Positions 54,589 through 63,965 of a DNA stretch of 64,000 bases are shown one piece after another; position 1 is the stretch's first letter; each line of letters begins with the position of its first letter. The notes below the pieces were generated by a model. That model was given only the letters and a program-made list of their open reading frames with translations, made no database searches and was not told the DNA's origin. The position numbers and the translations under genes were made by a program. Source of the DNA: an uncultured Lachnospiraceae bacterium. Its GTDB lineage: Bacteria > Bacillota > Clostridia > Lachnospirales > Lachnospiraceae. The DNA is taken from NCBI GenBank assembly GCA_947178125.1, contig CAMWXB010000007.1, positions 34,367-98,366 of the forward strand, read 5' to 3'.

Positions 54589-56436
54589 ATGAAGAATCTG
54601 AACAGATTATTTTTTCGGAAAAGAAATTTAGCGATATTGCTCGCGGCCGCGCTGGCGGCCGGAACGATGACAGGCTGCGGCACTTCGAAGACGGATTCTG
54701 GCAGCGGTGTGGAATCCCCGGATTCGGGCATGACGGATAATGCGGTGAACAGCATAGAAAACACAGCTAACAGCACGGAAAATGCGGCGAATGATGCGGA
54801 CAGCATGACGAACAGCACAGAAAATGCCGGTGGTGCGGCGCCTTCAACGGATGCAGCTGCGGCATCGGAGGACTTTGACAGCAGCGCGGAAACGGCGGAT
54901 GCGGCACCGGCTTATGAAAAAGAGGCGGAGCGTTCGACGGGAATCTATAACGAAGCGAAGTGTGAGTCGGCCGCGGACTGCTATGATTATTATGATAATT
55001 ATTATGATTATGAGGTACCGAATACGGAAGAGTATAATGCCGTGGACGAATCGGGATTTACGGCGGCTTCCGTTTCACCGCTTTCCACATTTTCGGCGGA
55101 TGTTGACACGGCTTCTTACAGCAACCTGCGCAGGATGATTGAAGATGGTTATTGCCTGGAAGAGATTCCTGACGGAGCTGTCAGAATTGAAGAACTGCTC
55201 AATTATTTTCAATATGACTATGTGCGCCCGAAAAAGGGCGAGCCATTCGGTGTTACGACGCAGATTGCAGACTGTCCGTGGAATCCGAACAGCAAGATTG
55301 CTATGATCGGGCTGAAAACAATGGACATTGATTTTTCGGAGGCGCCGGCGTCCAATCTCGTATTTCTGCTGGATGTTTCCGGTTCCATGTACAGCAATGA
55401 CAAGCTGCCTCTGCTGCAGAAATCTTTTTCCATGCTGACAGAAAATCTGACGAAAAAGGATACGGTCTCGGTCGTCGTATATGCCGGAGAGGACAGGGTC
55501 GTATTGGAAGGCGTGAACGGAGCGGAGCAGGAGGAAATCCTGGATGCCATTAACAGTCTGGAGGCATCTGGTTCCACGGCGGGAAGTGACGGTATTATAA
55601 CGGCTTACCGGATTGCGGAAAAATATTTTATCAAAGGTGGGAACAATCGGGTCATTCTGGCGACCGACGGCGATCTGAACGTGGGGCTGACGACGGAAGC
55701 GGAACTGGAAGAACTGATCAGCAGGGAAAAGGAATCCGGCGTCTATCTGTCCGTGCTCGGCTTCGGAACCGGAAATATCAAAGATAACAAGATGGAAACG
55801 CTCGCCGATAAAGGCAACGGAAACTATGCGTATATTGACTCCCTGACGGAAGCGAAAAAGGTTCTGGTGGAAGAAATGGGAGCAACGCTTATAACGGTAG
55901 CGGAAGATGTAAAGTTTCAGGTGGAGTTTAACCCGGCTGTGGTAGCGGGCTATCGCCTTATCGGCTATGAAAACAGACAGCTTGCGGAGCAGGATTTTGC
56001 AGACGATGCAAAAGACGCCGGAGAAGTCGGCGCCGGTCATACGGTGACGGTTCTGTACGAAATCGTGACGACGGATACGCCCACGACTTATGCGGGAACT
56101 TCTTTGAAGTACGGCGAAAAGAAGAAACTGCCGGATGAAGAATGGTTCACGGTCAATATCCGTTATAAAAAGCCGGGAACGGACAAAAGCCTTTTGCAGT
56201 CCTATCCGGTCGATCGGGCGGATTACGCCGGGACGCCGGGGGATGATATGCAGTTTGCAATGGCAGTCGCGGAATTTGGGCTTGTTGTAACGAACAGCAC
56301 CTATAAAGGGGATGCCGATATGCGGAGCGTCATTGACCGATTGAAAGCGATCGACACCAAGTCGGATGAGTATAAAGACGAGTTCTGCTATCTTGTCAGA
56401 CGGCTTGAACAAAACGGAGAAAAATCAATGCGGTAA
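54589..56436 (+). CDS. VWA-domain lipoprotein, copy 1
   Basis: The 615-residue lipoprotein has a lipobox-like signal (AGTMTGC, Cys about 27) and a low-complexity Ser/Asn/Glu linker. The conserved head SPLSTFSADVDTASYSNLRR, then a von Willebrand A domain with MIDAS motif LDVSGSMYSN, follow. The C-terminus resembles YfbK. It is probably an extracellular adhesion or stress protein. The ATG follows AGGAAGG. Copy 2 follows after 56 nt and is nearly identical from residue about 175 on. Confidence 0.9.
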   Translation: MKNLNRLFFRKRNLAILLAAALAAGTMTGCGTSKTDSGSGVESPDSGMTDNAVNSIENTANSTENAANDADSMTNSTENAGGAAPSTDAAAASEDFDSSAETADAAPAYEKEAERSTGIYNEAKCESAADCYDYYDNYYDYEVPNTEEYNAVDESGFTAASVSPLSTFSADVDTASYSNLRRMIEDGYCLEEIPDGAVRIEELLNYFQYDYVRPKKGEPFGVTTQIADCPWNPNSKIAMIGLKTMDIDFSEAPASNLVFLLDVSGSMYSNDKLPLLQKSFSMLTENLTKKDTVSVVVYAGEDRVVLEGVNGAEQEEILDAINSLEASGSTAGSDGIITAYRIAEKYFIKGGNNRVILATDGDLNVGLTTEAELEELISREKESGVYLSVLGFGTGNIKDNKMETLADKGNGNYAYIDSLTEAKKVLVEEMGATLITVAEDVKFQVEFNPAVVAGYRLIGYENRQLAEQDFADDAKDAGEVGAGHTVTVLYEIVTTDTPTTYAGTSLKYGEKKKLPDEEWFTVNIRYKKPGTDKSLLQSYPVDRADYAGTPGDDMQFAMAVAEFGLVVTNSTYKGDADMRSVIDRLKAIDTKSDEYKDEFCYLVRRLEQNGEKSMR

Positions 56437-56492
56437 TCCACAGGGATATGGTAAAAGAGAACCTATAGGAAAAGGGCAGGGAGGAAGGTATT

Positions 56493-58103
56493 ATGAAAAA
56501 GTTGAACAAATTATTTTGGGGGAAAAGAAATGTATCGATGCTGCTCGCGGCTTTGTTGACGGCCGGAACGCTGGCAGGCTGCGGTGCGGCAAAATCCACA
56601 GATATGAGCAGCACGGAAAGCGGCATGTCAGTGACGGAAGATGCAGCGGCAGCGGAAGAGACAGGCGCGGGAAGCTACGATGATTATGAGATGTCTAATG
56701 CAGAAGAGTATAATGCTGTGGATGAATCGGGATTTGTGTCGGCTGCCGTTTCACCGCTTTCTACATTTTCAGCGGATGTTGACACGGCTTCTTACAGTAA
56801 CCTGCGCAGAATGATAGAAGATGGTTATTGTCTGGAGGATATTCCTGACGGAGCTGTCAGAATCGAAGAACTGCTCAATTATTTTCAATATGATTATGTG
56901 CGCCCGGAAAAAGATGAGCCATTCGGCGTTACGACACAGATTGCAGACTGTCCGTGGAATCCGAACAGCAAGATCGCCATGATCGGGCTGAAAACAATGG
57001 ACATTGATTTTTCGGAGGCGCCGGCGTCCAATCTCGTTTTTCTGCTGGATGTTTCCGGCTCTATGTACAGCGATGACAAGCTGCCCCTGCTGCAGAAATC
57101 TTTTTCCATGCTGACGGAAAATCTGACGGAAAAGGATACCGTCTCAATCGTCGTTTATGCCGGAGAAGACAGAGTTATCTTAGAAGGCGTGAACGGAACG
57201 AAGCGGGCGCAGATCATCGAGGCCATTAACAGTCTGGAGGCATCCGGTTCCACGGCCGGGAGCGACGGCATCATAACGGCTTATCAGATTGCGGAGAACT
57301 ATTTTATTGAAGGCGGGAACAACCGTGTCATTCTGGCGACGGATGGAGACTTGAATGTGGGGCTGACGACGGAAGCGGAACTGGAGGAACTGATCAGCAG
57401 AGAAAAGGAATCCGGCGTCTATCTGTCCGTGCTCGGTTTCGGAACCGGAAATATCAAGGATAACAAAATGGAAACGCTCGCCGATAAAGGCAACGGAATC
57501 TATGCGTATATCGACTCTCTGACAGAAGCCAAAAAAGTTCTGGTAGAAGAGATGGGAGCAACACTCGTAACGGTTGCGGAGGATGTGAAGTTTCAAGTGG
57601 AATTTAATCCGGCTGTGGTGGCGGGTTATCGTCTGATCGGCTATGAAAACAGACGGCTTGCGGAGCAGGATTTCACAGACGATACGAAGGATGCGGGAGA
57701 AATCGGCGCAGGCCATACGGTAACGGTTCTGTACGAGATTGTGACAACGGATACACCCACGACCTATGCGGGAACTCCTTTGAAATATGGGGGAGCGCAG
57801 GAATTGCCGGATGAGGAATGGTTCACGGTCAGTATCCGTTATAAGGAACCGGGAGCCGATCAGAGTCTTCTGCAATCCTATCCGGTCGATGCGGCGGACT
57901 ACACAAAGGAACCGGGTAACGATATACAGTTCGCCATGGCGGTCGCGGAATTTGGTCTTGTCGTGACGGACAGCGATTATAAAGGGGATGCCGATATGCG
58001 GACCGTCATCGACAGACTGAAAACGATTGATACCAAATCGGACGAATATAAAGACGAGTTCTGCTATCTTGTCAGACGGCTTGAACAGAACGGGGAAAAA
58101 TAG
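56493..58103 (+). CDS. VWA-domain lipoprotein, copy 2
   Basis: The 536-residue paralogue of the upstream gene has a lipoprotein signal (AGTLAGC) and a shorter linker. The VWA domain has LDVSGSMYSD. Protein and DNA match copy 1 closely except for the linker, which is about 80 residues shorter. It follows copy 1 after 56 nt with its own AGGAAGG site, so they are likely co-transcribed tandem duplicates. Confidence 0.9.
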   Translation: MKKLNKLFWGKRNVSMLLAALLTAGTLAGCGAAKSTDMSSTESGMSVTEDAAAAEETGAGSYDDYEMSNAEEYNAVDESGFVSAAVSPLSTFSADVDTASYSNLRRMIEDGYCLEDIPDGAVRIEELLNYFQYDYVRPEKDEPFGVTTQIADCPWNPNSKIAMIGLKTMDIDFSEAPASNLVFLLDVSGSMYSDDKLPLLQKSFSMLTENLTEKDTVSIVVYAGEDRVILEGVNGTKRAQIIEAINSLEASGSTAGSDGIITAYQIAENYFIEGGNNRVILATDGDLNVGLTTEAELEELISREKESGVYLSVLGFGTGNIKDNKMETLADKGNGIYAYIDSLTEAKKVLVEEMGATLVTVAEDVKFQVEFNPAVVAGYRLIGYENRRLAEQDFTDDTKDAGEIGAGHTVTVLYEIVTTDTPTTYAGTPLKYGGAQELPDEEWFTVSIRYKEPGADQSLLQSYPVDAADYTKEPGNDIQFAMAVAEFGLVVTDSDYKGDADMRTVIDRLKTIDTKSDEYKDEFCYLVRRLEQNGEK

Positions 58104-58162
58104 GGGTTGATCGTGTTATCGCGGGATGGGCGGTGGAGTTGTTGTTATTCCAGGGCATAGCA

Positions 58163-59068
58163 TTAAAAGCTATGCCCGCCGCCGCCACCGCTGCTGCCGC
58201 CGCTGCTTCCACTTCCACTGCTGCTACTGCTACTGCTGGTGGGATTGTAGGTGCGGCTTTCCCGGACAAAGAATGCCCGCGGCTGCGTATAATGAAAATG
58301 ATTCTGCCCGTTTCTCAGAAGTTCTCTTCTTCCCGGTTTCCTGATTCCTGTGAAAAAACATACCAGACCGTAATTCAACAACAGGGCAAGGATGACAGCC
58401 AGTAAACCGTTGCTGATATATTTCATGGGCTGAGCGATCTTGTATCCTTTGAGGAGTGCCAGTATCTGCTCGTATGTATGCAACGCACAATCGTAATAAT
58501 CGCCGTTGGACGCATAGCGGTAAACATTGTCCGTGATCGTGTTCGCATAGGATTTGGTGATTACCTTATAGAGATTTCCATCGCTGTGTATCCATATATT
58601 ACGGTTGTCCATGTCTATGAGAAAAAGCGTTCCGCTGGCTGTGCCGAATTGCTCTTGATAATACTGACGGGCATAGGACTCTGTGTCCAGATGATTGTTG
58701 TCTATTGTTTTAAAAGCTGCATTTCCATAGTCTGTGATTTCCTGCATTGATGCGGCAAGCGCCAGCGTTTCTTCTTCGTCGAGAAGCAACGCATCATCTT
58801 CGATCAATGCACGGTAAGAGGTTTTTGGATTGATGTAAATTTCTTTTCCGGAAGAATCTGATTGCGGCGCATGATTCATATAAACCTCGTCATCCGCTGT
58901 TTCTGCCCCTTCCCCCTGGGAATCTGTCTGATATTCTGTAAAATCGTACAGGAGATCGTCCTGAAAGCGCCGGAATCTGTTCCATACCTGAAAAATTCCT
59001 GCCAGGGTGATGATTGTGACCGCTGCCGGGATGGCTATTTTATAAATCATATTTTTACGCATTCTCAT
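58163..59068 (-). CDS. TPM-domain membrane protein with Ser/Gly tail
   Basis: The 301-residue product has an N-terminal membrane segment (about 9-28) and a TPM-like domain (about 90-205; LLLDEEETLALAASMQEITD, then FLIDMDNRNIWI). A second membrane segment (about 220-240) precedes a low-complexity Ser/Gly tail ending in GGGGGHSF. TPM proteins act in phosphatase or photosystem-repair roles elsewhere; here the role is unknown. It overlaps the zinc-ribbon gene by 14 nt. Confidence 0.85.
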   Translation of the reverse strand: MRMRKNMIYKIAIPAAVTIITLAGIFQVWNRFRRFQDDLLYDFTEYQTDSQGEGAETADDEVYMNHAPQSDSSGKEIYINPKTSYRALIEDDALLLDEEETLALAASMQEITDYGNAAFKTIDNNHLDTESYARQYYQEQFGTASGTLFLIDMDNRNIWIHSDGNLYKVITKSYANTITDNVYRYASNGDYYDCALHTYEQILALLKGYKIAQPMKYISNGLLAVILALLLNYGLVCFFTGIRKPGRRELLRNGQNHFHYTQPRAFFVRESRTYNPTSSSSSSSGSGSSGGSSGGGGGHSF

Positions 59069-60701
59069 CGCCTCCCCGTCTGTTGAATTGTGGTAACTTA
59101 CGCGTGGTCAGCATATTATATCTTCCGATGATGTCCATCAGTGTCCAGATGACAGTCCCCATGGAAATGATTGAACCGCCGTAATAATATAGGTCGGAAA
59201 CGGGATTCCACAGGATGATCACAATCGCCAGCAGGATTGCCGCAAAGGGTTTTGCGAGCACCGGAAACAGTTCTTTCACGGAAATTTTCCATACGTTTTT
59301 CTGGCGTCTGTATAACGGAACCAGAAACACAAAGGCGGTAAAGACGATGACAATTGTCGTCAGTGTCGCAGCATTACCGCCCAAAAAGGCTGTAAAAGTT
59401 AAAATAGGCGGCAGGACAAATGAAAAAAGCATCGTTCCGATTATGATTCGTATTATGATCGTTGTACTGTCAGGTTTCTTGGCCGTTTTTCGTTGTCCGG
59501 TCTCGGCATAGTTCACCCAGGAGTCATCGACACCGTTGTTTCTTTGTTCATTCTCTTTTTTCTGTTTTGAAAAGATATATCCTTTATCGTTCTCACGCGT
59601 TTCCTTTTCTTTGATTCGTCTCATTTGAGAAAAAGAAACAAACGCGCATACGAACGCTAACAGCGCCGACAGGATTAGAGCGGCGCCGGGCGTAATGGTA
59701 AATCGAAGATTCAGTATCAAAAACAGCGGAACTGCCAGAAGCAGGGAGCCGATTACATATTTTTTTCTGTCCACGGGAAGGTCTGCCGCTGCCTTTCCTG
59801 TCTGTCCGTTGACTACGGCGTAGGCGACCCTGTCGCCTTTTCTGTAAGAGAGGAACCATACTGGAAACATAGCCGATTCTGCGGCGGTACATTCCGGGCG
59901 CAAAGCATTTTTCAGAGAATAGGAATTACGCTGTTCTTTCACATGGTATCGGGAGCATACGCTGTCGTCTGCCATTCTGCGGAATGCGTCATCTGCGGCA
60001 AGACTGCCGGCATCCTGCTCGTATACGAAGCTGTCCACATCACCGGAATCCGCATAGAATCCGCTTAAAAACGGCGGCGTAAAAGGCTTGCACGCCGTCA
60101 TGTCGTACGGTGCGATGGCTCCGCTCAGGTCATCGGAAAAAGCGGCCGCCGCATCGTAGGAAATACCCTTATAGGACGCATCGACTTCACTGATGATGTC
60201 ATAATGTCTGGTGATCAGATAATCACCTTTTTGACGGCTTGTACTGCCGCGAAAGGTAATTTCACCTTTTTTTTCAAAAGAATAGACCCAGTAGGGCATA
60301 TAAATTCCACGAAATTTTTCGATATATGCCTGATCTTTTAATTCCTTCGGAGCAAAGACAGCACGCCGCATCATCCGGGCATAGGAAGCCTTGCAGTCTT
60401 CTTTTGTCTTGGAAAAAGGGATGATGTGGACGGGGCGGTGTCCTTTCCCAATCCTGCTGTTCAGGATAGCCGTAGAACCGCAGAAACTGCAGAAAGTAGC
60501 GGCGGTGGTATCTTCGCTCAGAAGTTCGGCACCGCACTGTGAACAGGTAAAGACGGTTACGTCATACGCGTCGTCTTCTCCGGCGTCTTGATCGCGCTGA
60601 ATGCTGTATGGATTCAGGGTAGTGCTGCAATGACTGCATAACATCTGTTGGGCGGCAATATCAAATTTCAGATTGCTGCCGCAGTTTGGGCATTCGTACA
60701 T
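59055..60701 (-). CDS. Zinc-ribbon membrane protein
   Basis: The 548-residue product starts with zinc ribbons: CPNCGSN, CSHCSTT, CSQCGAE and CSFCGST (four CxxC pairs). A domain of about 240 residues follows, then membrane segments (about 320-370 and 425-535). This plan is known from TFIIB-like zinc-ribbon membrane proteins of unknown function that are often encoded with TPM proteins, as here. The start follows AGAGGAGC. Its promoter is at 60777-60805. Confidence 0.85.
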   Translation of the reverse strand: MYECPNCGSNLKFDIAAQQMLCSHCSTTLNPYSIQRDQDAGEDDAYDVTVFTCSQCGAELLSEDTTAATFCSFCGSTAILNSRIGKGHRPVHIIPFSKTKEDCKASYARMMRRAVFAPKELKDQAYIEKFRGIYMPYWVYSFEKKGEITFRGSTSRQKGDYLITRHYDIISEVDASYKGISYDAAAAFSDDLSGAIAPYDMTACKPFTPPFLSGFYADSGDVDSFVYEQDAGSLAADDAFRRMADDSVCSRYHVKEQRNSYSLKNALRPECTAAESAMFPVWFLSYRKGDRVAYAVVNGQTGKAAADLPVDRKKYVIGSLLLAVPLFLILNLRFTITPGAALILSALLAFVCAFVSFSQMRRIKEKETRENDKGYIFSKQKKENEQRNNGVDDSWVNYAETGQRKTAKKPDSTTIIIRIIIGTMLFSFVLPPILTFTAFLGGNAATLTTIVIVFTAFVFLVPLYRRQKNVWKISVKELFPVLAKPFAAILLAIVIILWNPVSDLYYYGGSIISMGTVIWTLMDIIGRYNMLTTRKLPQFNRRGGDENA

Positions 60702-60776
60702 AATAAGCTCCTCTCGTGTCGTCTGATCTGCGCTCTGAACGCAGTATACGTCCGTTGGCAGTCGCTTTCACGTTTC

Positions 60777-60805
60777 AGTATACGGTATAATACTTTATGA
60801 AGCAA
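60777..60805 (-). promoter_or_regulatory. Promoter of the zinc-ribbon/TPM operon
   Basis: On the reverse strand TTGCTT (60805-60800), 17 bp and TATACT (60782-60777) lie about 75 nt before the start at 60701. Confidence 0.75.
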
Positions 60806-60847
60806 GTTACGAAATGATATGGGGAAATGATATGGGGAAAATAGGGG

Positions 60848-60876
60848 TTGCTATATGTCGGAATATGACATAGAAT
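60848..60876 (+). promoter_or_regulatory. Promoter with palindromic operator
   Basis: TTGCTA (60848-60853), a 17-bp spacer and TAGAAT (60871-60876). The spacer is almost wholly the palindrome TATGTCggaatatGACATA (60854-60872), so a repressor bound there would block transcription of the gene at 60917. Confidence 0.75.
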
Positions 60877-60916
60877 AGAGGCAGTATAAAAATATTTTTC
60901 TTGAGGAGGAAGAGAA

Positions 60917-61294
60917 ATGAGTTCAAGTGATGCAATGTACACCGCAGCGGCAGTGTCTATCGGAGCCGGATATTTTATTGTCTGTCTGGCTTTGATCGTT
61001 GTTTCGTTAGTAGGAATGTGGAAGGTCTTTGTGAAGGCCGGAAAACCGGGCTGGGCGGCAATCGTACCGATTTACAACATGTATTGTCTGTTTGAGATGT
61101 CATTCGGCAATGGCTGGCTGTTCCTTTTGTCCTTTGTGCCCTGTGCGAACTTTGTTGTAATGATCATGTGCTATATCAAGCTGGCAAAAGCATTTGGCAA
61201 GGGGGTTGGTTTCGGCTTGGGTCTGGTGTTCTTTAACTTTATTTTCATGATGATTCTTGGATTTGGGGATGCGGAATATATAGGACCCCAATAA
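60917..61294 (+). CDS. DUF5684-like small membrane protein
   Basis: The 125-residue protein has three to four membrane segments with KAGKPGWAAIVPIYNMYCLF, a pattern of the DUF5684 family. Function is unknown. The start follows GAGGAGGAAG. A GTGTGAGAAGAAG family 2 fragment begins 4 nt after its stop, followed by a terminator. Confidence 0.85.
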   Translation: MSSSDAMYTAAAVSIGAGYFIVCLALIVVSLVGMWKVFVKAGKPGWAAIVPIYNMYCLFEMSFGNGWLFLLSFVPCANFVVMIMCYIKLAKAFGKGVGFGLGLVFFNFIFMMILGFGDAEYIGPQ

Positions 61295-61312
61295 AAGTGT
61301 GAGAAGAAGCGG

Positions 61313-61350
61313 CCATTGTATTTTTTTTAGTACAATGGTTGCTTTTTTTT
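61313..61350 (+). terminator. Rho-independent terminator after the DUF5684-like gene
   Basis: CCATTGTA (61313-61320) pairs with TACAATGG (61331-61338), then GCTTTTTTTT. The -35 of the aspS leader promoter overlaps its T-run. Confidence 0.88.
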
Positions 61351-61378
61351 GACTCTTGTGGTATATCATAACTATGTT
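61349..61378 (+). promoter_or_regulatory. Promoter of the aspS T-box leader
   Basis: TTGACT (61349-61354), an 18-bp spacer and TATGTT (61373-61378) lie just before the T-box leader. Confidence 0.6.
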
Positions 61379-61387
61379 AAATGCGTT

Positions 61388-61705
61388 GAAGGAGACTCAC
61401 TTTACGGAAAACGACAGGAATACGGCGTCACCGACTGAGAGCGCTGTTTGTGGGAAGTAAGGAACGGGAACACTCCGGAGCAGATTATCTGAACGTCGAA
61501 AGCGGCGCTAGGGTAATACGTTGCACGCGTTAAGTGTAAGAGTGGGCAGGGCGGTAAAACATCTTGTTGGAGATGGCGGCTTGTCAATGCGGGTGGTACC
61601 GCGGGTATGCAGATTGTATCAGTAGATGCTTATCTAACAGGTATATATCTGGAGAAGAAAATATCCGTCCCGGAATACAGAAAATGTATTCCGGGACTTT
61701 TTTTA
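61388..61705 (+). ncRNA. T-box leader of aspS-gatC
   Basis: The T-box sequence GGGTGGTACCGCG lies at 61591-61603, and its 3' partner CCGTCCC at 61665-61671. A terminator stem GTCCCGGAATACA (61667-61679) / TGTATTCCGGGAC (61685-61697) is followed by a T-run. Stem I lies in 61388-61510. By analogy to other T-boxes, the specifier is the trinucleotide before ACTCCGGAGC, which reads AAC (61469-61471, asparagine), with GAA (glutamate) overlapping it. Uncharged tRNA would favour read-through into aspS. Confidence 0.92.
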
Positions 61706-61828
61706 TGTGATTTATGTGATAGGAAATAAAAGCATCTTTTCATGGAAAAAGTCCCGGAAGCCAGGTTTGTGTCTGCGCTGCATCCGCGAACCTGATATGC
61801 AGAAAGCGGCGCAGAAATGAGGAGAGCT

Positions 61829-63592
61829 ATGGAGACAACAAGAAAGACAGAAAGTGTTTACAGAGAAGTCACTTTGCAGCAGATTGGCGAGCAGGATATC
61901 GGCCGGGAATTGAAGGTTGCCGGATGGGTAGAAAATATCAGAGACCATGGCGGTGTTTCATTCGTGGATCTGCGCGATATGTACGGTGTTCTTCAGGTCG
62001 TGATGCGGGATACTTCTCTTTTGGACGGATTATCCAGAGAGATGTGCATTTCCATTGAGGGACTTGTGGAAAAAAGAGATGAAGAAACTTATAACCCGCG
62101 GATTCCGACCGGAACGATTGAATTGGAGGCACATCGGGTAGAAGTTCTCGGTAAGGTATATAAACAGCTTCCTTTTGAAGTGATGACTTCGAAGGAAACA
62201 AGGGAAGATGTGAGGTTGAAATACCGTTATCTGGATTTGCGGAACCAGAAAGTAAAAGATAACATTATTTTCCGTTCCAGAGTCATTGCATTTTTGCGGG
62301 AGAAAATGACGGAACTTGGATTTCTGGAAATTCAGACGCCGATTCTGTCCGCGTCATCTCCGGAAGGGGCAAGAGATTATATCGTGCCTTCCAGAAAATA
62401 TAAAGGAAAATTCTATGCGCTTCCGCAGGCACCGCAGCAGTATAAGCAGCTCCTGATGGTGTCCGGATTTGACAAATATTTTCAGATAGCGCCGTGTTTC
62501 CGTGATGAAGATGCGCGTGCGGACCGTTCGCCGGGAGAATTTTATCAACTGGATTTTGAGATGAGTTTCGCGACGCAGGAGGATGTTTTCCGGGTCGGCG
62601 AGGAAGTTCTTTCCGCCGCTTTTGAGAAGTTTGCGCCGGAAGGTTATGCGGTGACGAAGGCGCCGTATCCGGTCATCAGTTATAAACAGGCGATGTTGGA
62701 ATTTGGTACGGATAAGCCGGATCTGCGGAACCCGCTGCGCATTATTGACCTGACGGATTTTTTCCAGAAATGTGAGTTCAAGCCTTTTCTTAAAAGGACT
62801 GTCCGGGCGATTAAAGTTCATGCAGAAATGTCCAAAGGCTTTCATGAAAAACTGCTGAAATTTGCGACGGACATGGGAATGGGCGGCTTAGGCTATCTGG
62901 AAGTGGATGAAGCGATGGCTTATAAGGGGCCGATTGATAAATTTATTCCTGAAGAGTTGAAAAAAGAACTTGCCGGGTTGGCGGAACTTTCTGCGGGCGA
63001 TACGATTTTCTTCATAGCGGATAAAGAAGAAAAGGCGGCATATTATGCGGGTCAGCTTCGCACGGAACTGGGTGAAAAACTGGAACTTATTGAGAAGAAA
63101 GCATACCGCTTCTGTTATATCAATGATTTTCCGATGTTCGAACTGGATGCGGATACGAAGCAGATTGGTTTTACACACAATCCCTTTTCCATGCCGCAGG
63201 GAGGCCTGGAAGCGCTGCAGACAATGGACCCGCTTTCCATTCTGGCTTATCAGTATGACATCGTCTGTAACGGTGTGGAGCTTTCTTCCGGCGCTGTCCG
63301 GAACCATGACATGGAAATTATGGTAAAGGCTTTTGAAATCGCCGGGTATGACGAAGAGACTTTACAGAAAAAATTCGGCGCTTTATACAACGCTTTCCAG
63401 TTCGGTGCACCGCCGCATGCGGGCATGGCCCCGGGTGTAGACCGCATGATCATGCTCCTTCGCGGCGAAGAGAATATCCGGGAAGTCATCGCCTTCCCGA
63501 TGAGCGGTACGGCACAGGATTTCATGTGCGGCGCGCCGAATGATGTGACGGAGCAGCAGCTGCGGGAAGTGCATATTAAAATACGGCAGTAA
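61829..63592 (+). CDS. aspS: Aspartyl-tRNA synthetase
   Basis: The 587-residue class II synthetase has the N-terminal anticodon-binding OB fold (VAGWVENIRDHGGVSFVDLR), motif 2 CFRDEDARADRSPGEFYQLD and motif 3 GMAPGVDRMIMLL, plus the bacterial insertion domain. It charges tRNA-Asp. The ATG at 61829 follows AGGAG; an ATG at 61817 is not favoured. With gatC downstream, it may be the non-discriminating form that also charges tRNA-Asn, but that is not provable by eye. Controlled by the T-box leader. Confidence 0.97.
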   Translation: METTRKTESVYREVTLQQIGEQDIGRELKVAGWVENIRDHGGVSFVDLRDMYGVLQVVMRDTSLLDGLSREMCISIEGLVEKRDEETYNPRIPTGTIELEAHRVEVLGKVYKQLPFEVMTSKETREDVRLKYRYLDLRNQKVKDNIIFRSRVIAFLREKMTELGFLEIQTPILSASSPEGARDYIVPSRKYKGKFYALPQAPQQYKQLLMVSGFDKYFQIAPCFRDEDARADRSPGEFYQLDFEMSFATQEDVFRVGEEVLSAAFEKFAPEGYAVTKAPYPVISYKQAMLEFGTDKPDLRNPLRIIDLTDFFQKCEFKPFLKRTVRAIKVHAEMSKGFHEKLLKFATDMGMGGLGYLEVDEAMAYKGPIDKFIPEELKKELAGLAELSAGDTIFFIADKEEKAAYYAGQLRTELGEKLELIEKKAYRFCYINDFPMFELDADTKQIGFTHNPFSMPQGGLEALQTMDPLSILAYQYDIVCNGVELSSGAVRNHDMEIMVKAFEIAGYDEETLQKKFGALYNAFQFGAPPHAGMAPGVDRMIMLLRGEENIREVIAFPMSGTAQDFMCGAPNDVTEQQLREVHIKIRQ

Positions 63593-63660
63593 ATGTGGAA
63601 CATCGGAGCTTCCACCCGCGCCGATGTCTCCAACTACGATTCTAAGAAAGGAGAAATTCT

Positions 63661-63951
63661 ATGGCAAATATCATTGATGATGAAACAATTGAATATGTCA
63701 GCATTCTGGCGAAGCTGGAGCTTTCGGAGGAAGAGAGGGAGCAGGCGAAAAAGGATATGGGAAGAATGCTGGATTATATCGATAAACTTGGCGAACTGGA
63801 TACGGAGGGCGTTGAGCCGATGTCCCATGTCTTTCCGGTACAGAATGTGTTCCGGGAAGATATTGTGACAAACTCTGACACGAGAGAACAGTTGCTTGCC
63901 AACGCGCCGGAGCAGAAGGATGGAATGTTTATGGTGCCGCGGATAGTGTGA
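63661..63951 (+). CDS. gatC: Asp-tRNA(Asn)/Glu-tRNA(Gln) amidotransferase subunit C
   Basis: The 96-residue product matches GatC in length and sequence: [16 protein letters not shown] near the start, [20 protein letters not shown], then NVFREDIV. GatC stabilises the GatA/GatB complex that amidates misacylated tRNA. It follows aspS after 68 nt with AAAGGAG. gatA and gatB would be expected downstream, outside the window. Its stop TGA is in GTGTGAGAAAGG. A family 1 arm begins about 15 nt later. Confidence 0.95.
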   Translation: MANIIDDETIEYVSILAKLELSEEEREQAKKDMGRMLDYIDKLGELDTEGVEPMSHVFPVQNVFREDIVTNSDTREQLLANAPEQKDGMFMVPRIV

Positions 63952-63965
63952 GAAAGGTTATGTTA

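Noticed and set aside
55075..56412. 445-codon reverse-strand open frame
   Set aside because: It lies wholly antisense to the VWA lipoprotein gene, has no ribosome binding site and shows no recognisable domain. A GC/codon shadow.
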